Shown here piece by piece: positions 4,595-6,137 of a DNA stretch of 6,137 nucleotides (its first letter is position 1; every line of letters begins with the position of its first letter). The notes under the pieces are model-generated. The model was not told where the DNA came from. It was given only the letters and a program-made list of their open reading frames with translations, and ran no database searches. Source of the stretch: Thiomonas sp. (GTDB taxonomy: Bacteria > Pseudomonadota > Gammaproteobacteria > Burkholderiales > Burkholderiaceae_C); contig JAQTVS010000175.1 of the NCBI GenBank assembly GCA_028706735.1, positions 1 through 6,137 of the forward strand, read 5' to 3'. Made by a program: the position numbers and the translations under genes.

Positions 4595-6040
4595 ATGTCC
4601 TACTCGTTCACTGAGAAAAAGCGCATTCGGAAAAGTTTTGGCAGCCGCCAGAGCGTCCTGGATGTCCCCTATCTGCTGGCCACGCAGATCAACTCCTACG
4701 AGGCCTTTTTGCAAAAAGACCTTCCCTTGCCACAGCGCAAGGATGAAGGGCTGGAAGCGGCGTTCCGCGCCATTTTCCCCATCGTGTCGCATAACCAATA
4801 TGTGCGCATGGAATACAACGGCTACACCCTGGCGCGCCCGGTGTTCGACGTGCGCGAATGCCAGCAGCGCGGGCTGACCTTTGCGTCGGCGCTGCGCGCC
4901 AAGGTGCGCCTGATCGTGATGGACCGCGAAGCGGCCAAGCCCACGGTCAAGGAGGTGAAGGAGCAGGAAGTCTATATGGGCGAGATTCCGCTCATGACCG
5001 ACAAGGGCTCGTTCATCATCAATGGCACCGAGCGTGTCATCGTCAGCCAGCTGCACCGCTCCCCCGGCGTGTTTTTCGAGCACGACAAGGGCAAGACCCA
5101 CAGCTCGGGCAAGCTGCTGTTCTCGGCGCGCATCATTCCCTACCGCGGCTCCTGGCTCGACTTCGAGTTCGACGCCAAGGACATTCTGTATTTCCGCGTC
5201 GACCGCCGCCGCAAGATGCCGGTCACCATCCTGCTCAAGGCCCTGGGCCTGAATCCCGAGCAGATCCTTGCGCACTTCTTCGCCTTCGATCACATGCAGC
5301 TGATGGACGATGGCGCACTGCTTGAATTCGTGCCAGACCATTTCAAAGGCGAAGTGGCGCGTTTCGACCTGATCGACCAGAACGGCAAAGTGGTTGTCGC
5401 CAAGGACAAGCGCATCAACACCCGCCACCTGCGGGAGCTGGAGCAGGGCGGCACGCAGCGCCTGTCGGTGCCGGAAGACTTCCTGCTGGGCAAGGTGCTG
5501 GCGCGCAATCTGGTGTCGCAGGACACCGGCGAGATCGTTGCCCGCGCGAATGACGAGCTGACCGAGCCGCTGCTGAAAAAAATCCGCGAAGCGGGCATCC
5601 AGCAAATTCAAACGCTCTACATCAACGACCTCGACCAGGGCGCCTTCATTTCGCAGACCCTGCGCATCGACGAAGTGGCCGACCAGCTCGCCGCCAAGGT
5701 GGCGATCTACCGCATGATGCGTCCCGGCGAGCCGCCGACCGAAGACGCGGTGGAGGCGCTGTTCAACCGCCTGTTCTTCGACGCTGACGCCTACGACCTG
5801 TCGCGCGTGGGCCGCATGAAGTTCAACCGCCGCCTCGGTCGTGAAGAGATCGAAGGCGAGATGGTGCTGTCGCATGAAGACATCATGGCGGTGATCAAGC
5901 TGCTGGTCGAGTTGCGCAATGGCCGCGGCGAAGTGGACGACATCGACCACCTCGGCAACCGCCGGGTGCGCTGTGTCGGCGAACTGGCGGAGAACCAATT
6001 CCGCGCCGGTCTGTCGCGCATCGAGCGCTCGGTGAAGTAG
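4595..6040 (+). CDS. rpoB: DNA-directed RNA polymerase subunit beta, interrupted by in-frame amber stop
   Basis: RpoB is the beta subunit of RNA polymerase and forms one jaw and part of the active centre. ATG 4595 is chosen because GGAG (4584-4587) lies 7 nt upstream and the product starts [16 protein letters not shown] as in the family. The frame is open from 4520, but the extra stretch covers intergenic DNA. Visible blocks include the protrusion/lobe region with [16 protein letters not shown] (about 121-136), [18 protein letters not shown] (144-161) and [12 protein letters not shown] (182-193), then [12 protein letters not shown] (371-382), VGRMKFNR (405-412) and [13 protein letters not shown] (445-457). 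Translation stops at TAG 6038-6040 after 481 residues of an expected 1,370 or so. The family has Glu there (VKERL), and the same frame continues with RpoB sequence to the window edge. A protein ending here would lack the rifampicin pocket and the catalytic parts. A normal gene with a sequence error, or a decayed copy, are the likely explanations. Confidence 0.93.
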   Translation: MSYSFTEKKRIRKSFGSRQSVLDVPYLLATQINSYEAFLQKDLPLPQRKDEGLEAAFRAIFPIVSHNQYVRMEYNGYTLARPVFDVRECQQRGLTFASALRAKVRLIVMDREAAKPTVKEVKEQEVYMGEIPLMTDKGSFIINGTERVIVSQLHRSPGVFFEHDKGKTHSSGKLLFSARIIPYRGSWLDFEFDAKDILYFRVDRRRKMPVTILLKALGLNPEQILAHFFAFDHMQLMDDGALLEFVPDHFKGEVARFDLIDQNGKVVVAKDKRINTRHLRELEQGGTQRLSVPEDFLLGKVLARNLVSQDTGEIVARANDELTEPLLKKIREAGIQQIQTLYINDLDQGAFISQTLRIDEVADQLAAKVAIYRMMRPGEPPTEDAVEALFNRLFFDADAYDLSRVGRMKFNRRLGREEIEGEMVLSHEDIMAVIKLLVELRNGRGEVDDIDHLGNRRVRCVGELAENQFRAGLSRIERSVK

Positions 6041-6137
6041 CGTCTAGTCCAGGCCGAGACCGAAAACCTGATGCCGCACGTCTTCATCAACTCCAAACCC
6101 ATCTCGGCGGCGATCAAGGAGTTCTTCGGGTCGAGCC
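6041..6137 (+). pseudogene. rpoB: Continuation of rpoB in the same frame beyond the amber codon (runs off window)
   Basis: Directly after the TAG the same frame reads [32 protein letters not shown], the RpoB sequence that leads into rifampicin-resistance cluster I (E. coli residues about 507-533). There is no frameshift and no alternative start with a ribosome binding site. A few residues differ from what I expect of the family (VF where DL is usual in MPHDLIN). The gene is cut by the window edge. Confidence 0.85.

Noticed and set aside
4049..5998. 649-codon open frame on the minus strand
   Set aside because: It lies antisense to rplL and rpoB, whose conserved sequences are unmistakable. Long antisense frames are expected in GC-rich coding DNA; no family is recognisable.
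1..6137. CRISPR array, toxin-antitoxin, phage or other novel system
   Set aside because: No spaced repeats, no unknown intact genes and no cassette structure; apart from the first 180 bases all coding space is accounted for by conserved housekeeping genes.

Overview
This window is the tuf / tRNA-Trp / secE-nusG / rplKA / rplJL / rpoB locus of a GC-rich proteobacterium, with every gene on the plus strand. SecE is the long, three-membrane-segment form. Together with the EF-Tu, L10 and RpoB sequences and the gene order, it points to a betaproteobacterium, most likely Burkholderiales. That assignment is from family knowledge, not a search.

Layout. Positions 1-180 do not belong to the locus. They hold a short pyrimidine-rich repeat tract and the C-terminal end of an unidentified minus-strand gene. 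At about 180 the sequence switches abruptly into tuf, which lacks its whole GTPase domain and keeps only domains II-III (to 742). A strong hairpin (823-851) precedes tRNA-Trp(CCA) (869-944). Then come secE (981-1364) and nusG (1375-1938, or from 1369), a structured 157-nt leader, and rplK (2096-2527) directly abutting rplA (2528-3238). A 276-nt gap holds a well-formed ribosomal protein L10 leader RNA (about 3311-3406) and further hairpins. rplJ follows from a TTG start (3515-4012), then rplL (4067-4441), a two-hairpin intergenic attenuator region (4460-4518), and the 5' third of rpoB (from 4595).

How the genes work together. NusG and SecE serve transcription elongation and protein export. L11 and L1 belong to the L11 and L1 stalks of the 50S subunit, and L10 with L7/L12 forms the factor-binding stalk on which EF-Tu acts. 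RpoB is the RNA polymerase beta subunit. Known controls for such loci are L1 repression of rplKA, L10-L7/L12 repression of rplJL through the leader, and partial termination before rpoB. The sequence directly shows the structures for the last two.

What is unusual. Both ends look damaged while the middle is clean. tuf is truncated at a foreign junction. rpoB carries an in-frame amber codon (6038-6040) where the family has Glu, and homology continues in the same frame to the window edge. Either this is a degraded second copy of the locus, or both edges carry assembly or sequencing errors. I find no novel defence, mobile or metabolic system; the centre is an ordinary, conserved ribosomal/RNA-polymerase operon.
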